In this document: positions 1-7,589 of the stretch, in pieces
Numbering within the stretch: position 1 is the first letter of the stretch
How the letters are laid out: the number at the start of each line of letters is the position of its first letter
Assembly: GCA_013298075.1 (NCBI GenBank)
Contig: JAAFJG010000024.1
Span: 1 to 61,155 of the forward strand
Direction: 5' to 3'
DNA: 61,155 nucleotides
Origin: Cytophagales bacterium
GTDB taxonomy: Bacteria > Bacteroidota > Bacteroidia > Cytophagales > Microscillaceae
Translations under genes and position numbers: made by a program
Notes under the pieces: model-generated
Told to the model about the DNA's origin: nothing
The model's database searches: none
What the model saw: only the letters and a program-made list of their open reading frames with translations

Positions 1-88
1 CTTGGTTTAGAATAAGCTAAATCAAAGGCTTTGTCTAAGCTTTTTTTAATTCACGACGAAAAGGAACTATACCACTGAATTTTGACAT
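1..88 (-). pseudogene. 5' end of an unidentified gene, apparently frameshifted, running off the left edge
   Basis: Reading leftwards from an ATG at 88, the frame gives a plausible N-terminus (MSKFSGIVPFRRELKK) and then hits TAG at 35-37, just after a run of seven A (minus strand). One extra A in that run would open the frame to the window edge as SLDKAFDLAYSKP, which reads like ordinary protein. A full consensus promoter lies at 119-150, the right distance upstream. I do not recognise the family. A sequencing error, a real frameshift or a short leader peptide are all possible. Confidence 0.35.
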
Positions 89-118
89 ATTTTTTTAAGT
101 TAAATATTATACGTACCA

Positions 119-150
119 CAAAATTATAAAAACATAATACAAAAAACAAA
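119..150 (-). promoter_or_regulatory. Bacteroidota-type promoter for the left-edge gene
   Basis: On the minus strand TTTG (147-150), a 20-base spacer and TAATTTTG (119-126) match the sigma-ABfr consensus TTTG-N19/20-TAnnTTTG. The ATG at 88 follows by about 30 bases. Confidence 0.55.
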
Positions 151-220
151 TTTATTTCAAAAAACAAAAAAACTTTTTTTAAATAATAGCAAAACAACTA
201 AATAACCCCTACAAGATAAG

Positions 221-286
221 CCCCAGCTGTGAGGGAACTAAAAATAAGTTTTTTTGAGTGGGTAGTTTATTTTTTATATGCTCCCT
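221..286 (+). repeat. Solo arm of the long inverted-repeat element (family A)
   Basis: This 66-base stretch matches the right arm of the element at 60622-60937 (compare 60872-60931) over nearly its whole length. It starts at the CCCCAGC..GTGAGGGAACT core and runs through the GGGTAGTTTATTTTTTA segment. There is no partner arm nearby, so it looks like a solo relic. Confidence 0.7.
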
Positions 287-471
287 AATGTAAACACTAA
301 AAAAAGTAAATATAAAATTAAAATTATTCTATTTTTTAGTTATTTAGTTTGTTTGTCACTAAGCCATTTTTGCAGTGATAACATTTTTTATATCTCAAAA
401 ATAAATAAAATAAAAAGTTTACATTATTATTTTCTCGATTCTTAGGAAGTTTGTGCGGAAAATAAAAAAAA

Positions 472-550
472 ATTGAAATACGTTTTTTGAATTACCTCCA
501 GATTTATCTGGAGGATAATAAAAAAATTCAATACTTGGCTTTAGCCAAAA
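472..550 (-). repeat. REP-like palindromic element, copy 1
   Basis: It contains two hairpins, CCTCCAGAT/ATCTGGAGG (494-513) and GGCT/AGCC within TTGGCTTTAGCCAA (536-549). In reverse complement it aligns with copies at 31789-31872 and 44521-44602, including the flanking CAATTCAAAAAA-type segment. It is a dispersed, non-coding, REP/BIME-like repeat. Confidence 0.75.
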
Positions 551-741
551 TCTCTGCACTTTTCAAATTGATATTTTTTAAATAAATGCCATTTCTATTC
601 ATACAAAAGAAAATTATATCCGCAATAAGTTCCCATTAACCATTATTTTTATTCTAATTAATTTTATCTTCTGCGAAATTTATTAGATCTCAGTACATTA
701 CTAAGAAGTTATTGAAATTCATCAAATTTTTCAAAAATCGT

Positions 742-766
742 GCTGTCCCAAATCGATTGCAAAATT
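742..766 (+). repeat. Half copy of the CTGTCCCAAAT terminal-repeat element
   Basis: GCTGTCCCAAATCGATTGCAA matches one end of the element at 31609-31702. It sits 34 bases beyond the stop codon of the restriction-modification gene. Confidence 0.6.
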
Positions 767-799
767 TATACTTAAACCAACTGAAATTACTACTTTTCT

Positions 800-3262
800 T
801 TATTCCAACAAAAAACCGTGTTCATATACTTTTGGTTCTATTTTTTTTGCCAAAACTTTTAATTTTTCACGCAATGCATCAATATATTTCATATATGTAG
901 TATCTTTGCTTTTGTGGTTCATTTTTCCTGATTCATTTCTGCCCTGAAAATGCTCACGAATATCGTACAAACTTGCATTGGCATTATAGGCACCCAAAGC
1001 AATTGTTATATTTTCATACGCAGGAAATGTTTGGCTGTGGTAATATTTCCAGAGTTCGAGTCCTGCCTCAAAAACTTCTTTTGCTTCTTTTGAAAATACC
1101 AAAGGTGTGTCTCGAATTACTTTTTTTGTTTTGGTAAGTAATTTATTTTCATTATCATTTTTTAGTTTTCCTGCGATAAATTTCGCCATAAATCGACTTT
1201 CAAAACTTTCTTTTGCATTGACTTCTTTTTCAGTGAATGGAATCCAATGATTTATACCATCTTTACTTGTTATTCTATTTTGTCCATGAAAAAGTGTGAA
1301 GGCTATACAATCATTTTGAAATATTATATCTGTTTCCCAAGTATCTTTTGGGGCTAAAAACTGGTCTCGGTCATTCAACCAAGTGGCTTCAAAAACCTGT
1401 CTAACTGTAAAATAAATACAGCCTTGAAAAATATTATTATTTGTAAAGGCATAATAATTTACGTGTCGTGTTCCATGCAAAACAGTTATATTTAAAAAAT
1501 TATTATTTTGAAAATCTGGTGATGGATTTTCCATAAATGCAAAATTATCAGATTTCTTATCATCAAATAATTTTATCCATTTATTAATACTTTGTGGCAA
1601 ATCACCATAGAATTTTTTTACACCAATATTTTTTTTATTTCTATTAAATATATCACAATGAATATTGGAAATTTTATCTTTTTTAGCTAAATCCCAAACG
1701 GTAAAACCTATAGGAAAAGCACCTTTTACGTTATCAAAAGTGTCAGCAGGCACAACAAAACCAGTTAAATATTTTGCTAAAAAATATTGTTTGAATTTTA
1801 CAAAGTTTGACCCTTGCACAAATTTTAATGTGGAAAATTGTGCTAATTTTGCGTCAGGAATTTTATCATAAATAACGCACATAAAAAGAGCAAAAAGTTC
1901 ATTAGACCCACCATTAATTTTACTTCTATATATTTCACGTGCTTTATTATTTTTGGCAACTCCTGATTTATTTTCTCCTGTTTTAGTTACAGTTCGGGTA
2001 TTGGTTGCCTCCGCATAAGGCGGATTGATATAAATTACTAATTTTTTCCTTTTTTCAGGATCATTGATAATGCTTTGTAAATTTTTTGGGAGTTTTTTAA
2101 AATCATCATTCAAAAAATCAAATTGAAAAACATTATTTTCTACTAAATTCGCTCCATTTTTTATACGGTCTTTTATGACATCAATATCTTGTCTATCCAA
2201 CGTAGAAGCATAAATATTGAATGTGTTGGTTAGACCTGTCAATAAATTTCCTGTGCCACAAGCGCAGTCCCAAATATAATATTCATCTTGCCAATTTTCG
2301 CCCAAAACATCAGTAAGGTATTTTTGAGAAAGTTCTACCCAAATTTGTGGCGTAAAAAAACTACCTTTTCGCTCTCTCACATCTTGCGGCACGAGCAAAT
2401 CTCTCCGACCTATAATATAATCCCAATATTCTTCTTTGGGAGGACGTTCATATTTATTCCAAAACTGCGTATGTGCGACTTGTTTATCAGAAAAATGCGA
2501 AGAAGATACATCAAACATACCCATATCATTTACTTTGCGAGCAGATTCGTAATGATTGTTTTTGAGTAACACATACAAACTATCTTTCAAAGATTGATTA
2601 TTATCTGAGAGTAAATCAGCCAAATAAAAATCTCCATCGATGATATTATTTTTTTTAGCCACATCCCAATTTACGCCAATGGTTGGTTTTACGGTTTGTA
2701 GCCATTTGTTATAAATCGTAATAAAATTATTTTTGTCAATTTTAGTTTTAATAAACCCAAAATTTCCTATTTTGAAATTATCTTTGATAAAATTATTGAG
2801 TTCTTTATCGTCTTTTTCATAGTAAAAAAGCAATGATTTTTCATCAATATTACTTTTTACTTTTTCATGAATCAACTTAAATTCTCTACTATTATGGTTA
2901 GAGGGCGTAACATTCCAATTAAAATCATTGATATAAAAAATTTCTTGTATTTCGTTATAAGGGACGAAAGCGATTTTTTCACCATCAAAAGCACCGAGCA
3001 TATTTGGTGGCAAAAATTTATCAAAAGTTCTTGCTTTTCCTATGGTCAAAATAAGTTGTGTAATAGATTTGGACAAATCTGAATTACCAGTTTTTGCCTC
3101 TGCCCATAAAAGCGATTCTCGTTCCGAAATGTCTTGAGATTCTTGAAACATTGCCACACAAAAATCTATGTTTCCTATCATTTTGGTACAATCGTATATC
3201 CAAAAATAATCTATGGCTATTTTATTTTTAATTTCTTGTTCTTGTATATTTTGATATTTCAT
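800..3262 (-). CDS. Type IIG-like restriction-modification enzyme (N6-adenine DNA methyltransferase with nuclease-like N-terminus)
   Basis: An 820-residue cytoplasmic protein. An SAM-binding motif I (DCACGTGNLL, about residues 330-339) and a catalytic NPPY motif (about 413-416, NPPYAE) mark a gamma-type N6-adenine DNA methyltransferase of the Eco57I-like class. The first 300 residues precede the methylase and contain an acidic E55-A-K57 (WAEAKTG) that could be the ExK half of a PD-(D/E)xK nuclease. The C-terminal 350 residues probably include target recognition. Known single-chain type IIG enzymes have this nuclease-methylase-specificity order. No separate restriction or specificity gene is adjacent, so it would act alone. 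A consensus promoter lies at 3286-3317. It could instead be a solitary methylase if the N-terminal site is inactive. Confidence 0.82.
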   Translation of the reverse strand: MKYQNIQEQEIKNKIAIDYFWIYDCTKMIGNIDFCVAMFQESQDISERESLLWAEAKTGNSDLSKSITQLILTIGKARTFDKFLPPNMLGAFDGEKIAFVPYNEIQEIFYINDFNWNVTPSNHNSREFKLIHEKVKSNIDEKSLLFYYEKDDKELNNFIKDNFKIGNFGFIKTKIDKNNFITIYNKWLQTVKPTIGVNWDVAKKNNIIDGDFYLADLLSDNNQSLKDSLYVLLKNNHYESARKVNDMGMFDVSSSHFSDKQVAHTQFWNKYERPPKEEYWDYIIGRRDLLVPQDVRERKGSFFTPQIWVELSQKYLTDVLGENWQDEYYIWDCACGTGNLLTGLTNTFNIYASTLDRQDIDVIKDRIKNGANLVENNVFQFDFLNDDFKKLPKNLQSIINDPEKRKKLVIYINPPYAEATNTRTVTKTGENKSGVAKNNKAREIYRSKINGGSNELFALFMCVIYDKIPDAKLAQFSTLKFVQGSNFVKFKQYFLAKYLTGFVVPADTFDNVKGAFPIGFTVWDLAKKDKISNIHCDIFNRNKKNIGVKKFYGDLPQSINKWIKLFDDKKSDNFAFMENPSPDFQNNNFLNITVLHGTRHVNYYAFTNNNIFQGCIYFTVRQVFEATWLNDRDQFLAPKDTWETDIIFQNDCIAFTLFHGQNRITSKDGINHWIPFTEKEVNAKESFESRFMAKFIAGKLKNDNENKLLTKTKKVIRDTPLVFSKEAKEVFEAGLELWKYYHSQTFPAYENITIALGAYNANASLYDIREHFQGRNESGKMNHKSKDTTYMKYIDALREKLKVLAKKIEPKVYEHGFLLE

Positions 3263-3285
3263 TTTGTTTTTTTATAATTTTCCAA

Positions 3286-3317
3286 CAAAATTACTTTTTT
3301 TGTTTAAAAAAAACAAA
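3286..3317 (-). promoter_or_regulatory. Promoter of the type IIG-like gene
   Basis: Minus strand TTTG (3314-3317), 20-base spacer, TAATTTTG (3286-3293), ending 24 bases before the ATG at 3262. Confidence 0.65.
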
Positions 3318-3370
3318 TAATTATAAAAAAAATCGTAAAAAAAGTAAAAATCTATGGTGTGAAGATAAAA

Positions 3371-3398
3371 TAAGGGGACATTTAAAAATAAATTACCC
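3371..3398 (+). repeat. End fragment of the family A element
   Basis: AAGGGGACATTTAAAAATAA followed by ATTACCCTC matches the outer end of the left arm at 60622 (AAGGGAACATCTAAAAAATAA). It overlaps the 3' end of the small pseudogene at 3393-3575 and supplies that gene's stop codon. Confidence 0.55.
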
Positions 3399-3575
3399 TC
3401 TTTTTCTAGCGCCATTACTCCAAGAATAATTACGACTTCTATTGATATCATCATCATCTACTTGTCCTTCGATTTTCTTAGGTGCTTTTACATCATTGTT
3501 ATTTTGTTATGCTTGAATTGTGTGGTTTAAAATTGCTAATAATAAAATAAGCAAAGAGATTATTAAACTTTTCAT
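3393..3575 (-). pseudogene. Small secreted protein gene interrupted by a premature TAA
   Basis: From the ATG at 3575 the frame encodes a clean signal peptide, MKSLIISLLILLLAILNHTIQA, then TAA at 3507-3509. The same frame continues open for 37 codons (QNNNDVKAPKKIEGQVDDDD and then a basic tail ending GARKRG) to TAA at 3393. A single C-to-T change (CAA to TAA) just after the predicted signal-peptidase site explains the break. The family is unknown. The last codons overlap a family A repeat fragment. The alternative minus-strand frame at 3272-3457 looks spurious. Confidence 0.6.
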
Positions 3576-3630
3576 TGTTTATGTTTTTTTTAATATAATT
3601 TTTATTTCTATTAGTAAGACACTTTATCTA

Positions 3631-3672
3631 AAAATTCATTACATAAAATTCATTACATAAAATTCATTACAT
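3631..3672. repeat. Three perfect tandem copies of a 14-base unit
   Basis: AAAATTCATTACAT is repeated at 3631, 3645 and 3659. It lies upstream of the small secreted-protein pseudogene. Function unknown. Confidence 0.9.
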
Positions 3673-3727
3673 TTATCCAATAAAAAAAGAAAAATATATC
3701 AAGATTTATATGATTTTAATAATTTTT

Positions 3728-3780
3728 AAGATTTATTAACTTGATAATCAACGATTTACATATTTAAAAAATATAAAACC
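3728..3780. repeat. Dispersed 53-base repeat, copy 1
   Basis: This stretch aligns without gaps to 49258-49310, with 43 of 53 positions equal by hand. It shares its ATTACTTGAT/ATTTACAT-type words with the 31-base tandem array in front of lysA, so it is a lone, diverged copy of that unit. Confidence 0.55.
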
Positions 3781-3810
3781 GACTACTTTTGACTACAATC
3801 GAAAACAAAA

Positions 3811-3846
3811 AAAAGAAGTTATCAATTTTGATAACTTCTTTTTTTT
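3811..3846 (-). terminator. Terminator of gldJ copy 1
   Basis: A perfect 10-base stem GAAGTTATCA (3815-3824) pairs with 3829-3838 around a 4-base loop, flanked by A and T runs. It lies 27 bases past the stop codon at 3873 and could work in either direction. Confidence 0.85.
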
Positions 3847-3872
3847 GTATATATTAAAGTGCAGTGATAAAA

Positions 3873-5264
3873 TTATCTACCTTGTTTACGTCTTTTCTCA
3901 CCACTTCTTTCACCTGCTAAAATCATAGCACAACGGAAACCCAAATATGATTTTTGATCACTTTTGTCTAAAAATCTTCTTGTACCTGGTGAACACCAAT
4001 AAGCAACATCTTTCCAAGAGCCACCTTTATATACTCTTGAATTATCATCAATCAAAGAATTAGGTTTATCAAATTGGGGATTGTATGGACTTTTTTGATT
4101 TTTTGCTGCTGGAGCTCCTGGATCTTGATAAACAGTTTTAGATGTATCACTTCTTAATTTTGTACTATCTAAGCGTTGGCGACGATAAGGATTTAAGTCA
4201 TCAACATCTCTGAAAGCCAAAGGACGATACACGTCATCAACCCATTCACTCACGTTTCCACCCATATTATACAAACCATTATCATTTGGAGGATAAGAGA
4301 ATATATATTCTGTAATCAACGCACCATCATTCAATTTACCTGCAATACCTGCATAATCACCACGTCCACGTTTGAAATTGGCTAACATGTGTCCCATTTC
4401 ATATTTTTTCGTATCGTAAGGATTACGAACTGCGTGTCCGTCCCAAGGATAAATACGTCCGTTGGTTTGATTTTCATCGTTATATTGTGTACCAATCAAT
4501 GCTTTTGCTGCATATTCCCATTCTGCTTCAGTTGGAAGGCGATAATCAGGTACTACAAAACCAGATTCCAAAGGCACTTTTTCACCTGCTGCAAAGTTAG
4601 GCAAAGATTCAATTTTACCATCTTTTTGAGCTGCTTTCGCAAGGTTTTCATTCACAATCATTGTACGCCATTTGCAAAATTCTTTTGCTTGCGTCCAAGA
4701 AATACCTACTACAGGGAAGAAACGGAAGCCCGGATAACGCAAATAGTTCGCTACATAAGAGTCATTAAACGCTAATTCAGATGCCCATACAGTTGTATCA
4801 GGCAACAAAACTTGTTTACGATAATCTTCTAAGTTTACACCACTTGGCAAACGGTCAGCATTTTCTTGTTTTTCGTAGAAGTTCATATATTCCAACCAGT
4901 GGATATTAGCTACTTCGGTTTGATCCATGAAGAAAGACTGAATACTGGCAGCACGTTCTACATTATCTCTTGTAAAAAGAATATCTTCTTCACTTGACCC
5001 CATTACAAATCTACCTCCTTCGATAAATACTAAATTAGGCGCATCAGGTTGTCCTTCGTATTCTTTTACGGTGAAGCTATTTTGAGGATCTTCCTCACTA
5101 TTATATAACACTCCCGTAACCATACTACGTTGTCCCTTTTTGTGAACATTTGTACTATTTTGAAATTCATCTTTTCTCTTGAATAAAAAACAAGAAGTTA
5201 AAAGGGTAGAACACAAAATAAATACACCAGCTTGTTTTAAAACATACAAAATTGGCTTATTCAT
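3873..5264 (-). CDS. gldJ: GldJ-like gliding motility lipoprotein, copy 1
   Basis: A 463-residue lipoprotein with a signal peptide ending in the lipobox LTSC (Cys25), so it should be anchored in a membrane facing the periplasm. From about residue 73 to 452 it has the formylglycine-generating-enzyme (SUMF1/PF03781) fold: EGGRFVMGS, MDQTEVANIHWLEYM, PVVGISWTQAKEFCKWR, YRLPTEAEWEYAAKA, NMGGNVSEWV, VYKGGSWKD and GFRCAM are all present. The segment TGVLYN..FTVKEYEGQ before the domain is GldJ-like. In gliding Bacteroidota GldJ stabilises the GldK/T9SS motor ring and is not catalytic. A paralogue lies at 43088-44467. GldK is the alternative name, but gldLMN are not adjacent. It has its own promoter and terminator. 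Confidence 0.85.
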   Translation of the reverse strand: MNKPILYVLKQAGVFILCSTLLTSCFLFKRKDEFQNSTNVHKKGQRSMVTGVLYNSEEDPQNSFTVKEYEGQPDAPNLVFIEGGRFVMGSSEEDILFTRDNVERAASIQSFFMDQTEVANIHWLEYMNFYEKQENADRLPSGVNLEDYRKQVLLPDTTVWASELAFNDSYVANYLRYPGFRFFPVVGISWTQAKEFCKWRTMIVNENLAKAAQKDGKIESLPNFAAGEKVPLESGFVVPDYRLPTEAEWEYAAKALIGTQYNDENQTNGRIYPWDGHAVRNPYDTKKYEMGHMLANFKRGRGDYAGIAGKLNDGALITEYIFSYPPNDNGLYNMGGNVSEWVDDVYRPLAFRDVDDLNPYRRQRLDSTKLRSDTSKTVYQDPGAPAAKNQKSPYNPQFDKPNSLIDDNSRVYKGGSWKDVAYWCSPGTRRFLDKSDQKSYLGFRCAMILAGERSGEKRRKQGR

Positions 5265-5389
5265 ACTTGTTAAACAATTATTATTTATTTATTATTTTAT
5301 TTTATTACTTATGTTGTATTTAAAAACACTAATTATGCCAAATCATAACATATAATTATAACTTTTAGTATCAATTAGTATTTGGTTTG

Positions 5390-5420
5390 CAAAAATATTG
5401 ATATTTTTTGAATAATCAAA
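5390..5420 (-). promoter_or_regulatory. Promoter of gldJ copy 1
   Basis: Minus strand TTTG (5417-5420), 19-base spacer, TATTTTTG (5390-5397). This predicts a leader of about 115 bases before the ATG at 5264. Confidence 0.65.
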
Positions 5421-5522
5421 ATTTTAAATTGAATATTTCTATTCTTTTCTTTTTTACGCAAAAAAATCAAAAAAGTTTCAATTAAAAGATATTTTTATAG
5501 AAAGAAAAAAAATTAAATCTAT

Positions 5523-6497
5523 TTATGATTCTTTTTGACTTTGTTTTTCGTCTTCTTTGCCATACGCTTCTAATATTTTTCTCACTAATTTATGCCTTAC
5601 CACGTCTTTTCCATCTAAAAACACAAAACTAATGCCCGGAATACCTTTTAAAATTTGCATTGTTTCGACTAAACCTGATTTTTGTTTGCGAGGTAAATCA
5701 ATTTGCGTCTGATCACCTGTAATAATCATTTTAGAATTAGGTCCCAAACGTGTTAAAAACATTTTCATTTGCATAGGAGTTGTATTTTGTGCTTCATCAA
5801 GCAAAACAAAAGCATTATTCAAAGTACGCCCACGCATATATGCCAAAGGAGCAATTTCAATAATTCGTGTATCGATATAATTTTTAAGCTTTTCAGCAGG
5901 AATCATATCGTCCAAAGCATCATAAATTGGTCTTAAATAAGGGTCAATTTTTTCCTTTAAATCACCGGGCAGAAAACCTAAATTTTCGCCTGCTTCTACT
6001 GCAGGTCTTGTGATAATAATTTTTTTAACAATTTTATCTTTCAAGGCTTTCACCGCCAAAGCAACAGCAATAAATGTTTTTCCTGTTCCTGCGGGTCCAA
6101 TAGCAAACACTAAATCATCTTTTTGAGAAGCTTTTACCATCTCAATTTGATTGGTAGTTTTAGGTTTTACGACCAGCGAGCCGGGTCCGTGAACCAATAT
6201 ATCGCTTTCATTGATTTTTTCTTCTTCTTTTAAAGCGCTTTCAGTACCATCATTAATATAAGCATCTACATTTTCAGGCGTAATTTTCCCAAATTTACCA
6301 TAATGTAAAATTAATGAATTAAGAATTTCATTGATACGTAAAATTTCAGTAGTTGAACCCTGAATACGTATTTCTTCCCCGCGTGCAATAATTTTGCTTT
6401 TGGGAAATGCGTTCATAATTTTTCGAAAATTGATGTTATCAACACCTAAAAACTCTACTAATGTAACGCCAGTGAGTTGAATAATTTTTTCTACCAA
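5523..6497 (-). CDS. phoH: PhoH-family ATPase (YbeZ type)
   Basis: A 324-residue cytoplasmic P-loop protein of normal length for the family. The N-terminal 100 residues form the KH-like region. The ATPase core has Walker A GPAGTGKT (134-141), the PhoH signature TRPAVEAGENLGFLPGD (163-179), Walker B VLLDEAQN (231-238) and the ITGDQTQIDLP sensor region. YbeZ-type PhoH proteins bind RNA and act with the endoribonuclease YbeY in ribosome and RNA quality control, but ybeY is not adjacent here. The gene stands alone on the minus strand between gldJ and a small conserved gene. Confidence 0.95.
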   Translation of the reverse strand: MVEKIIQLTGVTLVEFLGVDNINFRKIMNAFPKSKIIARGEEIRIQGSTTEILRINEILNSLILHYGKFGKITPENVDAYINDGTESALKEEEKINESDILVHGPGSLVVKPKTTNQIEMVKASQKDDLVFAIGPAGTGKTFIAVALAVKALKDKIVKKIIITRPAVEAGENLGFLPGDLKEKIDPYLRPIYDALDDMIPAEKLKNYIDTRIIEIAPLAYMRGRTLNNAFVLLDEAQNTTPMQMKMFLTRLGPNSKMIITGDQTQIDLPRKQKSGLVETMQILKGIPGISFVFLDGKDVVRHKLVRKILEAYGKEDEKQSQKES

Positions 6498-6583
6498 GTA
6501 GTTTTTATAGATTAAAAATGAATACTATAACTTATAATAATACGTTTTTTGTGTTAAAAAAGTTTACATAATGCTATATATTT

Positions 6584-6826
6584 TTATTTTTCTTCCAAAA
6601 TATATTCCAAACTTGCCCACATATCCAAAAAACGTTTTTCAATTTGGCGAAGAAATAATTCATCTGTGGCTATTTTTTCGACTTCTGCTTGGTCTGCTAC
6701 TTCAAATTCGGGAATTTTATAGGTTTGTTCTAATAAACCTTGTTCATATTTTAAAATATATTTATGATTCCAACTATATAATTGAATAGATAAATTATCA
6801 TTTGGAATGATTTTAATTAAACGCAT
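6584..6826 (-). CDS. Small conserved hypothetical protein
   Basis: An 80-residue acidic cytoplasmic protein with no signal peptide or membrane segment. It begins MRLIKIIPNDNLSIQLYSWN and has a helical, charged C-terminal half (DELFLRQIEKRFLDMWASLE). The pattern of a beta-rich start with SWN and a helical tail looks like a small uncharacterised Bacteroidota family, but I cannot name it. It lies 86 bases upstream of phoH on the same strand. Confidence 0.7.
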   Translation of the reverse strand: MRLIKIIPNDNLSIQLYSWNHKYILKYEQGLLEQTYKIPEFEVADQAEVEKIATDELFLRQIEKRFLDMWASLEYILEEK

Positions 6827-6916
6827 ATTGTTTTTTTTTTGTTAGAAATTACGAAATTTTTCGCCGTAAATTTTTTATTTATATTGCTTAAAATGTATTG
6901 AAAAAAATAAAATAAA

Positions 6917-7420
6917 TTACTCTTTTCGAGGTCTATTGTCAGGCATTGGATAATCAAAAGGCTCCATATCTGCTTCCACTTCGTGTCCCAAAATAGTTCC
7001 CAAACACAACGCCAGCCAAATTTGAGTGCCTTTATAGTCTTGTCCACCATTATGACGCACATAAAGATAAGAAACATCAATGACTTCATCATAAGGAATA
7101 GTAGTTGGGCTATAATTTTTAGGCATCATATTTTCAATTTCAAATACTCCAATCACTAAACCTTTTAATGTAACTTCGTATTTATCAGGAAAATCTTCCG
7201 ATTTTTGATACGAAATTCTTTCTATTTCAATCAAACGTGGAATATCTTTGACCAAAGGATTGGACAAGCAATAAACAATCACATCACTTTCGTAATCTAA
7301 ATAAGTTTTAATCATTTTTGCTTCTTGCTCTGTGAAATATCTTTTTTGGGTTTGAGCCGACACAAAATTATTTATCAAAAATAAAAATGTGTATAAGAGT
7401 AAAATATTTTTTAATTTCAT
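6917..7420 (-). CDS. Secreted hypothetical protein
   Basis: A 167-residue protein starting at MKLKNILLLYTFLFLINNFV, a good signal peptide with probable cleavage at VSA-QT, so it is exported to the periplasm or beyond. I chose the ATG at 7420 rather than the upstream one at 7465 because only the shorter form puts the signal peptide at the N-terminus. The mature part is mixed alpha/beta with no motif I recognise. It ends in a short Pro/Arg tail (MPDNRPRKE). Confidence 0.8.
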   Translation of the reverse strand: MKLKNILLLYTFLFLINNFVSAQTQKRYFTEQEAKMIKTYLDYESDVIVYCLSNPLVKDIPRLIEIERISYQKSEDFPDKYEVTLKGLVIGVFEIENMMPKNYSPTTIPYDEVIDVSYLYVRHNGGQDYKGTQIWLALCLGTILGHEVEADMEPFDYPMPDNRPRKE

Positions 7421-7589
7421 AACGGTTGATAATGTAATACCTTGATATATACTTGTTTTAAGCAAAAAGTATTCATTTTTATATTTTTTTTGAAATTATG
7501 TAAATAATTTTTTTTGTATATATAATAACAAAATATATTTTAAATTATTATACATGCATGTTAAAATATTTAACATAAATAAATAAAAA

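Larger units (their letters stand above)
89..799. other. Gene-free interval holding a promoter and three repeat fragments
   Basis: Apart from the promoter at 119-150 and repeat fragments at 221-286, 472-550 and 742-766, I see no coding sequence here. The open frame at 712-900 on the plus strand overlaps the 3' end of the methyltransferase gene and has no protein-like composition. Confidence 0.6.

Noticed and set aside
3873-5264. Sulfatase-modifying (formylglycine-generating) enzyme
   Set aside because: The fold is shared, but the lipobox, length and GldJ-like leader segment indicate a structural gliding lipoprotein.
6817-7092. 91-codon minus-strand frame
   Set aside because: It is a shadow of the secreted protein gene at 6917-7420 in another frame.
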